A stretch of DNA of 64,000 nt from Latrodectus hesperus (lineage: Eukaryota; Arthropoda; Arachnida; Araneae; Theridiidae): assembly GCA_037975125.1 (NCBI GenBank), contig CM075854.1, positions 66,943,761 through 67,007,760 on the forward strand, written 5' to 3'. The translations under genes and the position numbers were made by a program. Shown piece by piece: positions 41,191-52,074 of the stretch. The notes under the pieces were generated by a model. The model saw only the letters and a program-made list of their open reading frames with translations, did no database searches and had not been told where the DNA came from. The first letter of the stretch is position 1; each line of letters starts with the position of its first letter.

Positions 41191-41275
41191 TTTATTTTAC
41201 CACCTGGTCAGATTTAAAAATATCCATTAATTTTTTTTAAAAAAAAAATATGCTTTTTAAGTGAATCTGGAGGAA

Positions 41276-41512
41276 ATGGTCAGTAGTGAAATATTTCGGA
41301 GAAAAATCAGTAAGCACAAACCATTCACAAGTCCGCTTAGCAAGAGAATGCCACTGAATACTCACATAAAAAAATTAAATTTATTAACTTTGGATAATCT
41401 ATCTTATCTAGAGAAGATGGACTTTGCTCCAGAACTATGTGGAATTATGAAACTATTTTATGCACCTTCCAATCATAGTCATATTAATAAATATATGAAA
41501 ATATTCATATGA
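41276..41512 (+). CDS. Possible ORF next to the dispersed repeat, unidentified
   Basis: An open frame from ATG 41276 (the frame is open from 41261) encodes a hydrophilic peptide (MVSSEIFRRKISKHKPFTSP and so on) lying just after copy 2 of the dispersed repeat. Composition is better than most chance frames here, but I recognise no domain. The corresponding position after copy 1 has no such frame. It is probably not a gene. Confidence 0.15.
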   Translation: MVSSEIFRRKISKHKPFTSPLSKRMPLNTHIKKLNLLTLDNLSYLEKMDFAPELCGIMKLFYAPSNHSHINKYMKIFI

Positions 41513-41840
41513 GAAACTAATATTGCAATTACGGAAGTTCCTGTAGATGCGCATAAAAATTGCAGCAACTTCTGTAATTTTATCCTGGTTTACTTGCAAA
41601 TTTGTGTTTATTTGATTACAAAACAAAACGTATTTCTATTGGTTCTTGAAAACGAATGGAAGTATACAAGCGTAAATGAGTTTCCACTTATTAAAGTTGG
41701 ACTATCATGTTTATAATGATATATCAAATGTATTTCTTAGGCAAGCATAATTTTTTCACATTATTTATAACTATTCAAAATGTACTATCTAGTGTTTCTA
41801 GTATATAAATCAAGTAAAATTAATCATATCATTCAAAAAA

Positions 41841-42100
41841 TGGGTGGGTCCCGGGTTCGAATTCCGGTTCGGTCGTGGATGTTTCTTTCCTTCTCTGTTC
41901 TCTCTGTGTTTCTCTGTCCTTTCTTCTGTGATGTTGTATGAATGTGGCCCACCCTATAAACGGGTTCGTGGTGGTATGACGCGGGTAACGCTACTCGCCT
42001 CCGTGACTTGGTTCACAGGTGCTCACTGGGTAACGATAAATGAGTAGCAGTTTCTGGCGTTGTTGTGGCAGGGTTCGTCACCCAAGTGTGCACGCAATTG
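41841..42100 (+). mobile_element. tRNA-derived SINE, family A, copy 3 (5'-truncated)
   Basis: This copy starts abruptly inside the tRNA-like head at 41841, keeps box B (GGTTCGAATTC, 41854-41864, one base off the usual GGTTCGAATCC) and has lost box A. The body matches family A copies 1 and 2 and runs through GTTCGTCACCCAAGTG to about 42100. 5' truncation is typical of LINE-machinery insertion. The same frame as in the other copies is open (41844-42047; GPPYKRV, ending WVTINE). Confidence 0.85.
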
Positions 42101-44522
42101 GAAAAAAATTCAAAAACTGTCGTTGTATTAGGTCAGAAAACAAATGAATTTTAACTTATTTAGAAATTTATTATTTTTTTCAGCTATATTTCTATCAAAG
42201 CTATTTCTGTTATTTGCAAGCAACCCTTAACCTATAAAAATTTATATGAGCATTTTTGTTAAAGTATTGATTAAAGCAATATTTATTTAAAGATATATTT
42301 AAATAGGGATAAAAAAAAACTTATTTCAACCATCACTTTTTGCAAGATAAATTATGACACTATGGCACATGTTAAACAATTCTGTAACCTTATTAAATCA
42401 TTTTTATAAAGTATAAAATTACATTTAATTAAATATCGAATATGTAAGACCTCATTAAGTTTTATATTTAAGCTACATTTTTATTTTCCCAATCAAAGAA
42501 TTCACAACATAACGCGTTGTAAGTTATTTATAACACGAATTTGTAGAATTGTGTGTGCTAAATATTTCGATAGAGTAAAAGGATATTAAATATTCTTTAA
42601 GATTGCAAAGCAAAGCAGAAAGTAACTTAGAAGTTATTTGGTTTGAAGCAAATGTTATGTCTTTGTAGCAGAGATTTCACCATATATGAAATATTATGCA
42701 GGAGCACGAATAACATTTTCAAAGATTTCTTCAAGTTGTAGTAAATGCATAGACTGAAAACTTGATTTTAGTGAAGTTCTAGTCTGTCTATACAAATCTA
42801 AAAATCCCAAGCTGGTGTTTTTTAAATTATGCTGAAATGCGAATACAATCACTTACGAGTATGAAATAATTGATAGAATTGGTTTTTACATAATTTACTT
42901 CCAGAAATAATTCCATTTGATTCAAAAAGGATTCAACTCACAAACACGTAAAACTGTTGTTTATTATTTATTTCTGCTAAAAATACATATTTAAAAATCA
43001 ACTTGATAAACTGAGCTTGTATCTGCTATTTTTAAGCCAGCTTATGATAAATGGAATTCCAATGAATTGTTTTTTATTCTATATTATGACAACGAGACTT
43101 ATAAAAATGCTTAGTTTCTCTTGCTACATTTCTAAAATATTGTAACATTGAAATTCAGAAATTATTGATCAATTTTGACACAGATTTTCTAAAAAATATA
43201 TTTTTCTGTTATTTTATGTTATTTTTTCTGTTAATTTGCATGTTCACTTAAATGTAGTGAAAATTTATTATTTTCATATAAGATGTGAAATTTTTTCTTT
43301 ACAAATATATATATGTTCTTTTTCCATGATAATATAATCCTGTCCGTCAAGTCACTATTTTGAATGAGATGGAATTACTACTTTATGTAATTTAAAATTT
43401 TCTGCTTAAATAATATGTTTCTTATTGTTCATAGACAATAAATGCATTCGTCATTATGAAAAAAAATTTAAGTTTGAATTGTGGAAAAAATGTTTACTTT
43501 TTTCGCGTATATGAAGCTAGATTTTTATATAGACTGCTGGGGAAAATGCAGTTAATCTTTTTTCTTTAAACAAAAAATAGTCTTCAAACAATACATCATT
43601 AGTGCTGCCATCTCTTGGCTTCTTTTGCTATTCTACATAACCTTTCCTTCTTATTCAAACTTTCCATTATTATTTTTTTTATTAATCAAATATTTTGCAC
43701 TATAAAAAAATTTGTATCAGTAATTTAAACAATTCATGTTAGTAAACGAGTCTTGGAAATGGAATTTTAAATTACTTATTTGATTCAAGTTATATTTGTA
43801 CTTGGACAAATGCATGTTAAATTTATAATTAAATTTTAATATTCCTACAATATATAAGAAAATATATCTATTTAATGTAAAATAATTTAAAATATTTTAT
43901 AGAATTTTTTTCCAATCATAGATTTCTCTAAAATGAGCATAAATATATTGTTAAGTTTTATGACTTCTCTCTTTTATCAATCATCCATCCAAATAGACAT
44001 GTGATCCAATTATTACATGTTTATGATTAAAAAACCTTATTGTTTCAATTTAATAATTTCTATTGGTTAATTTTATTAACTTACAATATAAAATTTGTAT
44101 TTTATAAGTATTTAAAAATATCAGTGTATTTTTCAAGGCATTAAATTAAATTAAATAGAAGAATTATCGTGTGTAATATCGGTATTTATTTCTAGTGAAT
44201 TAGTAGTTAGTAGAAAAGTAAAAATATGAAATATTTCTAAAGAATAAAAATTAATTTTATGTAAAAGTTCATGAAAATATAAAAGCTGTACTAAAATTTA
44301 AAAAAATACAATGCCTATTCACAATAATATTAACTTAATTTTTTTTTTAGAATTTTAATTTCAAATATCGTTATTATTTATTTTTGAATAGCAAGCAAAA
44401 CAAACTCTTGGTTGAGCTCGCTAAAAATTAGACTCAAAATTTACAAGAGGAAAACAAACATGATTATCTTAAATACACTCTACATTACAAGATCAAATGT
44501 ATTTATGGTATAATAACCCAGA
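42101..44522. other. AT-rich sequence without recognised gene
   Basis: AT-rich DNA; no gene supported. A GCCATCT-containing word lies at 43603-43613 (see findings). Confidence 0.55.
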
Positions 44523-44566
44523 ACATTAATTACACATGAAAGTGAAAGATCATGTGTAATTAATGT
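44523..44566. repeat. Perfect 17-bp inverted repeat (hairpin)
   Basis: Arms 44523-44539 and 44550-44566 are exact reverse complements (ACATTAATTACACATGA and its complement) with a 10-base loop. Confidence 0.8.
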
Positions 44567-46320
44567 CCTAGATTTTACATGAAAGGCTCAGATAAATATT
44601 ATCTGTGACATAAAATAGATTTATTCTAATTTTTCCCAGTAATAGTTTGTATTACATTCTTTAGGCAAAGTCATGTGCTGTTATAAAAGTGTGGTTCCGA
44701 TGTCGAAATCGTAACCAATAATCGAATTGAATTATCATTGAAGAAGCATTCAATTTTCCAGGTTCAAATCCTTTAAAAACTCTCATAGGGAAATAATTTA
44801 ATACAACTAAAAACTATTGTCATTTCTAATCAATAACAAAACTATGTCATTATAATATCAATATTTATACATTTTAATCAACTTTCTTAAAATATATTTT
44901 GAAATTTATTCGTAATGAAAGAATTCTCACATGTTATGCAAAAATAACCATGTTGAGTTTTACTCAAAATGACAAAGCCTGAATAAACATCTAAATTGAA
45001 TTTAAATATTGATCTTAACTTGATTTCTTTTTCAAACCAATTCGCATCCCAAATTTTGTGAGCCAAAGCCCTGTTGATATTTACAGATAATGTTCGATTT
45101 CACTGAGAGATGATGTGACGGAAAAATACATACGTATAGAATTATTTGCGCAATTATAACCAAACTCTTATTTGAACAATTTTATTATATTGGAGGCCAA
45201 TTAACAGCCAAAGACACAGACATGTTATTTGATGATCATAAGCGAATATACGATTATGTTTCGAAAACTGGCTTAAGAATAGGCGTCACTTGCATTACAA
45301 ATATCAGCATGAACTGTTAGATAACATTTTAAGTGGCAGTGATTGTCAGTATTTTGATTATGGCTTAGGCAAGCCTTGATTATTTGCGACTAACTTTGAT
45401 TATAGCTTTGGCTAAACTTGTAACAGCATCATATACAGTAGCACCTTGAACAATATAATTTATAATAGATCTGGACACAGGATTAGCTTCACACCGTCTT
45501 TTCAGAAATCAGGGATTTTCATTAAACATCATAACAGCCTCAAACGAGTCTCACCTTATTATGAAGTATGCATGTTGCTAGGAAGAATTTGAAATCAGCA
45601 TACTGATATATCTCTAAAAGGGATTTCATAAGAGGTCACTGAATATTCGTTTTCATTATTGCTTCTTTGTATAGCTATCAATTTGTACAGTAGTCTCTAT
45701 ATTTCTGATAAGTTAAACCCCGTTGTATTCTCTAATTTTTCCGGCCTTTGTAACCTTATATTTTATCTGAACAGTGAATAATCCTATGTTGCATATACAG
45801 TCCTGATCTAATGCACGAATGAAATAATATTCTTGTTACAAAATACCTTTGTCTATTCTCCTAATCTGAATATTTTTTGATCACTAATCAAATGAAAACT
45901 ACAGGTGAATGTTTGCTGAATAAACGGTATAGTACAATTCATCAGACATTATGGTCAATCAAATATTGCATCATGTTGATAATTTGTGTAAATTCCTTTA
46001 TTTATACGTCTCATCTAACATGTTTAATGAGATGATATAACTTTTGACTTTTCATTTTTCTGACCTAGAGTTTTAATTTTCAAAGAATTTCATACTTTTT
46101 TCTCCTTAATATGATGATGTGTCAAATACATATTATTCTATTACTTGCATGTCTAACTAATAAACAATCTTATGACTAATAGTGTATACTTAGCAAAATA
46201 ACGCCATATTATTGCAAACATTTATTTACTCTGGCAACATTTCCTTCCGCATCGGAAAGGTGAAAATATTCAATGGAATATGACATAGTTTATTGCATGC
46301 AATATATCAAATGATAGGTC
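44567..46320. other. AT-rich sequence, partly GC-richer, no recognised gene
   Basis: From about 45050 to 45800 the sequence is less AT-biased, but I find no frame longer than chance and no terminal repeats. A box-B-like word (GGTTCAAATCC) at about 44761-44771 has no convincing box A upstream, so it is not called as a SINE. Confidence 0.45.
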
Positions 46321-46580
46321 ACGGTAACATGATTAGTTAAGGTGACTGATTTCAAATCTCAACTAAACCGACGATGTGTTGTATACACTAAAGGTGGCTA
46401 TAGTACGTTAAAGAGGTCATGGTTACCATGTTCTCTAAGAAAAACCATACCTATAGGGTGGAAAGTCAAATATTAGTGGTTTTCTGCTTGTTCCAGCTTC
46501 TGGCTCCAACCCAACTGCTTCCACCTAACTAGTTGAGCTCAACTCTAAGCTAAGTACAAGGAAGCATGCTAGAGTAGCAA
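46321..46580. repeat. Unclassified GC-richer segment, repeat-like
   Basis: A block of about 250 bases with clearly higher GC and pyrimidine-rich words (GCTTCTGGCTCCAACCCAAC, CTGCTTCCACCTAACTAG). It contains a small palindrome CATGGTTACCATG near 46418-46430. Its composition and sharp borders resemble the SINEs in this window, but I see no box A/box B pair and no second copy. Family unknown. Confidence 0.3.
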
Positions 46581-46904
46581 CACCAACATATTAAATGATG
46601 TGCAAGATATGTAAGAGGTTTAAAAATATTTTAATCTAGAGAAAACAAAAAAGCATTTTAGTGACTAATTTCTTATTCATAAATATTTATTTAAGGAGAC
46701 CTTCTTTTTAAGTACATTTCGTAGCTTTTATCTAAATTAAACAAAAAATATTTTGGTAAGTACATAATGTAAACTTTCCTTTAATGTAGATTTTCATTCA
46801 TTATATATCATTAGTATATTTGCGTCATTTTGTTCTATTTTTCTTAAATTTTGACACAATATTGAAGATTGCTTTTAATGGCCTAAAACTGTTAATTAGA
46901 TTTT

Positions 46905-47165
46905 TAACACCCACAGTGTTGTTGCATTAATAGAGGACTTTTCATCGATAGCAGACCATATTCAAGTGTTGCATGGGAAAAATCTGGAAAATGTCCAGTT
47001 ACCCACCCCGAATAATGTACACTCAGCAGGCGGAAACGCGATGTCCATCTCCCTCTGTTCAAAAGTCGCTGGGATTCTGCTCCAAAGAGTTGTGTCTTAA
47101 CACCAGGCACAACCAGCCTTGTTTCAGTTTCCAATCTGCAACATTTACAAAAATCAGGGTTAAAG
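46905..47165 (+). other. GC-richer exon-like island, unidentified
   Basis: A block of about 250 bases bounded by AT-rich DNA. It is preceded by an acceptor-like CACCCACAG (ending about 46917). Two plus-strand frames are open for long runs. One reads VVALIEDFSSIADHIQVLHG and continues to a TAA near 47100. The other contains GLFIDSRPYSSVAWEKSGK, then one stop, then a further open run. A minus-strand frame (46904-47134) is also open. I cannot identify a family. It may be a decayed exon, a retroposed transcript fragment or part of an old transposon. Confidence 0.3.
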
Positions 47166-48461
47166 AAAGCTTTAATGTTTCTAGAGTAATATTTTACCTT
47201 ACTAGAACTAAACTATCTTGTGTTAATACCTTACATTGATACAGATTCTAAAGAATCAAGAATTAGCTCTTTAAATTTGAAAAATTTTGAATGCGCCACT
47301 TTTTCGGAGCAATCTTTCTCTTATTGACTTAAACATTATGTTCTAAATTTGTCTCGATATCAAGCGTACTGTCTTCAATAATCTTCATAAGCACTCCTCA
47401 TTATTCACCATAGCATGCATTATTCTTTGTTCACTAACCAAACGTTCAATGTGGCTTTGATTTCATCGCTGCATTTTCACACACTTTGATCAAATAATAA
47501 TTTTTCCTCAAAACATCTCATTAAAGTCAACAAGTTCCTCAGAAAATAATATTTCAGAAAATGTACAGTTCAGTCACTCATTTATATCTTTGCCATACAT
47601 AGTTATCTAGACAAATAAAATTAAGACTACTGAAAACATAGATTTCCAAACTTCCCAATTAGAAAAGACAATGTATGTATCGTAAAATGGCAGAATAATA
47701 ACACGTTTTATATTTTGTAAACAGTATGGAGTTTTCTGCTTAAGTTAGCAATACATTTGTCGACAACATTCTGAAATTCAAGCCTTCACAATCTTTTTTT
47801 TTAGTTTTTCATTAAAAATGAAAAACAAAAAAAAATATCTATTTTGATAAGATTTCTTATCCTTAGAGACATTCGAAACTTTTCCTTCTTTCCAAATATA
47901 ACATGAATTTTTCTACTGATCAAGCCACATAACTCTGGATGATAAGTTCTCTCAGTATTCATGAATTCTTTAAGTTAGTTGCTTTAGCTTTTAAAATATG
48001 AACCTTTAAAGCCATATCATAAAAAAGCGGTTTTTCATTTTTCCCTAAGCTATTCAAGCTGATTGATTAGAGATGCTATTAAAAATAGATTCGAAATTCC
48101 TTCAAAATGTTGCGTTTGTTTATTAATTAAACGTGATGGGTTTCTGATGATGAATTTCATTAAATAAGACAGTTATCTCTAATTCAAAAATATAGTATTA
48201 TAAAATTCCATTAAATGAGACATATTTTGTTACACTAAAAATTATATACTGACAGGTTAAAAATGTCGATTAAGAAATTTCTATTTCATCTGTTGGTGAT
48301 CTCGCATCTAAAGTTATAAGTATAAGTCTTCATTATTATATATATTTTAGATACTATTCAGTAAAAAATTTTAGTTAACAATTTGCTCTCACTATGATTT
48401 TATCAATCATGACAATATAAGCTTTATAAATTAACAAAAAAACTTTATTACATATTCTTTT
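47166..48461. other. AT-rich sequence without recognised gene
   Basis: AT-rich DNA; nothing supported. Confidence 0.55.
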
Positions 48462-48786
48462 GTTGTTGTTGTTACTATACATATAATGACTCTTGGACAA
48501 GCGAAGCTCGCTATGCCTTGAGAATCTAAGAATGAGAATTTAAGTCAGTTGGGAGCATCTTTCGTTTTAATCAGAGCACCATGAAGGTGAAAGTACGACT
48601 TTGCTCTACACACATGCCATAGGGACCCGTTTATAGGGAAGGCAACCATTCACACCTCATTCATACAAAGAAAGGACAAAGACAGGATAGATAGAGAAAT
48701 TACATCCATGTCCGAACCGGGATTCGAACACAGGACCTCCTTATCCGCAGTCAGGCACGCTGACCCTTAGACAAGTTGGGCGGCTT
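48462..48786 (-). mobile_element. tRNA-derived SINE, family B, copy 2
   Basis: A full-length minus-strand copy. The head starts near 48786 (box A region about 48761-48775; box B GTTCGAATCC at 48720-48729). The body matches copy 1 at 35.2 kb, and the 3' tail is (AAC)n, seen on the plus strand as TTGTTGTTGTTGTTAC at 48460-48475. Body divergence between the copies is small, in line with a fairly young family. Confidence 0.88.
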
Positions 48787-49933
48787 ATTCTTTTGTTATT
48801 AATACAAAATTTTTCCAGGCCTAAGTGATCTGATTGGTTACTGAGCTCATTCAAGCATGATTACTTATTTAGGTACTGAATTCGTAAGTACCAATGCAAT
48901 TGAAAATCCGCTGTATATACAAATAGCGGCTGCAGCACGTATGTCGTGGTCGCAGTTTCCTATGAGAAAATGTTACATGCGAGAGATGCAATACAAGCCT
49001 GGTTATTCTCTTTGCTTCCTGCTTCTAAGCTAATTTAACTTTATTTAACTATCAAATCGATAGTAAAAATATAATTTTTAAATTTATAAGATATTATATA
49101 AAGACCATATATAAATTGGTCTTGATTAAAGACTTATTATTCCTCAGCTGTTTCAATTCTGTAAACAAAATAAAATAATTACACGAGTGAGAGGTCCCCG
49201 AATTTCCTCTGTTATTACTTCCACAATTTGTTGTCAAATGAAAAATATTACCACGCAATTAGATTCTATGAATCGAATCTGCAACAGATGTTTTTAACCT
49301 GGGAACTTGAAACGAATAAAGTGCACCTTCGTTGGGAGGAGAGATTATTTGATTGACACAATACACACAGCCAATAACTGACAAGGAAACATGCTCCCTT
49401 TTACATATTATAGACTGATTATGAGTTCCCTATCTAGCCGCGGTGTAAATAACGTAACTAAATAACCTGGCAGGTGATGATATTACAAATTCTCCTTACT
49501 TTTTCTCTAAAGGACTTCTTAAAGTCACACATTTTGTGTCACTAGATTTTCATTGTTTTTCTGCTTCATTTTTCATCCCTGGACGTCATTTCAACAACTC
49601 TTAAACCAACGGATATTTTTTGAGTCTCTTCACAATAGCCCAAGACTTTTATTGTACCGAGTCTTATGTCAGTTCCAAACAAATATTTGTGTCTTTATGT
49701 TTACATTTCCAACAAAGGATCAACACTATAAATACGATTTAAAGATTCCTATATATAGGTTCTGATTTCTTGACACATTTACCATATTCACAGAGAAACA
49801 ATGGAAGCTAAAGATGACAAAAACTGTTATCTCGATAAATATGAAAAAATTATCAAATTCTTGAAACCAAAATAAAAAGAGGGAAATTGTTTCTATTCCA
49901 TGTATTAAGAAATAATGATAACCTCATCTAGTG
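48787..49933. other. Sequence without recognised gene
   Basis: Less AT-biased than most of the window, particularly 49180-49520. I find no SINE head, no transposase motif and no second LTR here that would match the one at 50145-50764. The frame at 49553-49765 has no recognised domain. If the retroelement to the right had an internal region, it is not recognisable beyond about 49934. Confidence 0.4.
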
Positions 49934-50083
49934 CTAAAGCTGATTTGAGTGAAATATTATATGAATTGATATATAATATGAATTGAGTGAATTCTTCATA
50001 TCGCTTAACTCATCTCTTATCTCTTCTTGGCTTTTCTTCATATGGGTAATAGCCTCCAGAATCTTTTTCAGATGGTCATTCAT
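49934..50083 (-). pseudogene. gag-like 5' coding fragment of an LTR retrotransposon
   Basis: On the minus strand, about 60 bases after the end of the LTR at 50145-50764, an ATG at 50083 opens a frame with a charged, heptad-like, coiled-coil composition. It starts MNDHLKKILEAI and includes KKSQEEIRDELSDMK. This is the place and style of a retrotransposon gag N-terminus. About 35 codons look coding. After that the sequence becomes low-complexity AT-rich and the frame closes at a TAG (49934-49936), so the rest of gag and all of pol are missing. The gag assignment rests on position and composition, not on a conserved motif. Confidence 0.45.
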
Positions 50084-50144
50084 TACTCTGCTGATTGCAT
50101 TCAACGAAATAATTGTCCTTCACACCAATTCTGAAACTAAAATT

Positions 50145-50764
50145 TGTTGCCTACTCGAGATTCGCAGATGAAGAACCACACAATTTAATTAAATTAAATT
50201 AGATTTAATTATAGAATACCAAAAAAATACGATAGTTTGCTGCACTACTCTATTTACAATGTACTGTAGCTTAGCCAGCGTACAAAACAGTTCGCATTAT
50301 TTCAATACACAGGAAATAGCTCTCTCTCGCAGCAACGTTCGTGCGCTATGAGAAACTGATATCAACTAACTGCCCAGACCCGTTTTTAAGTCTGTATATT
50401 TAGCATCCGGAGAGCTTCCAGATTTTCCCAGAACATTCTGTACCGTTTCAGAGTTATCCCGGATATCTCGAAAACTCGCCAAATTGGCGACAAAATTGAC
50501 TATATATCTCTACATTAGGTGCAAGCAATTAAGTTGTTAGAACCGTACCAACGTACTATCTCGCAAATTTGATGATTATTCCTATAGAATTAGTTTATTT
50601 TTAAAGTAAAGCGCAGCAAAGGAAGCTACTAGAGAGCACTATAAGAAATCTAAACAAGCTACTTACACCAAACTAATTGTGACGTTTACATTCTAAAATG
50701 CACTATAAGAATAAAGTAACACATGAGGATAACAATATACACAATATTTACTGAATTCGCAACA
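50145..50764 (-). mobile_element. Retrotransposon LTR (minus strand), followed by a truncated internal region
   Basis: A 620-base segment whose ends are inverted repeats, TGTTGC (50145-50150) and GCAACA (50759-50764), giving the TG...CA ends of an LTR. Read on the minus strand it has a TATA-like CTTAAAAAC (50382-50390), an initiator TCAGTTT (50353-50359) about 30 bases on, and an ATTAAA polyadenylation variant (50184-50189) followed by a GT-rich run. The U3 part has TTGGCGA, also found repeated in the LTR at 58.9 kb. Just beyond the 3' end lies a possible primer-binding region and then the gag-like frame. So it is the 5' LTR of a truncated element. The clade (Ty3/gypsy or BEL) cannot be decided. 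Confidence 0.65.
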
Positions 50765-52072
50765 TTGTGTAAGTGTGTGTGTTTATCTCTGATTTTTCTG
50801 CCATCATGTTCATGAGTATCTTCAAAAAAGAACACACAAATGCTTGACATTAGCTACCTATTTTGTAACTACCATCTATCGATATATTATCCATCTATAT
50901 ATAAGCCGACATTTGAAATGATAACTGACCTACTGTTCAACGGACCACTTGCCCCTTCGATTGTGGAAGCTAGAACTAGTCCAAAATTCAATTTAAATAG
51001 TAAGTCCCAGTCGAATACACCCAAGTGACACTAGACAAAATTCAGCCAACCATCTGAACCTCATTATAATTTATTTTCTTTAAATAACATTTCTTATTAT
51101 AACAATTTCTTATTATTCTTTCTTATTACAACAATTTCTTAGATTTTTTTCATTGAATTGACATAGGGAAATAAATAATTTAATTATCGTAAAAAATTAA
51201 AAGAATACGTGTAATGTAAGAAAATCATGATTCTTTTTTAAATCAAATAAAACAGCTTTAAAGTGCTCATTAGATTTTGTTGCCTCATCAATTGAAACTC
51301 AGCGAAATTTTGATATGTAACCCCTCTCCCACAAAGTTTAAATTTAAGTTTCCAGATATATACTTTATTTACGACTTAGCAAAGAATTTGCACAGTAACT
51401 TTTAAATAACAAAAATATACTTTGAATCTGAGAAAGCATGCAAAGTTATTGCGATATTCTAAAATCTCTTTTAGCTACAGCTTTAGTTAGAGACTTTACT
51501 TTCTCTTCTAAATCTGAATGTGCATAAGGTGACTTTATTGCTAAACGACTACAGTTTATTGCTTTTTCATTAAAAGTATGCAAATCAGGTATTAAAGAAT
51601 ATTTGCTGATTTAGAGATCTCCACAATTTAATTGGATATTGATAAACGATGTTCGGTTACATGTTGTAAGATAAATAATAGTGTATCTAAAGTAAAAAAA
51701 TAAGTTGTCTAAGGAAAAGTTTTATTTGCAGTCTGCAAAAATACAAATTCAAAAATTAAATATTTCTGAAATTAATTGAACTGTCTGGAAAATAAAATAG
51801 ATTTATAAATATCTAAAAATATTCTAAGTAAATAAAATAATTTTTTTTATTTTGTTTGACTTAGTGTAGAGTAAGAATTAATTTTATAAAGAGAGTTAAA
51901 AATGAAATTTTTCACTTGAAAGTGTATTCTATACAAGAAATTTAACATCAATTTTCAAAATTGTTTACTCTATAGTGACTAGCTTATTGTATTTCTTCAG
52001 TTGCTCTGTAATAAAAGTCATTTTCGCTAATCTAACGCATCTAGTATTCATTTTTTTTAAAAAATTTACTTA
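50765..52072. other. AT-rich sequence without recognised gene
   Basis: AT-rich DNA with a short (GT)n run near 50772-50790. The frame at 50840-51028 has no recognised domain. Confidence 0.55.
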
Positions 52073-52074
52073 TA

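Noticed and set aside
44755..44775. Box-B-like GGTTCAAATCC
   Set aside because: No box A at tRNA spacing and no repeated body, so it is not called as a SINE.
49983..50171. Plus-strand 62-codon frame
   Set aside because: It lies antisense to the gag-like fragment and overlaps the LTR end.
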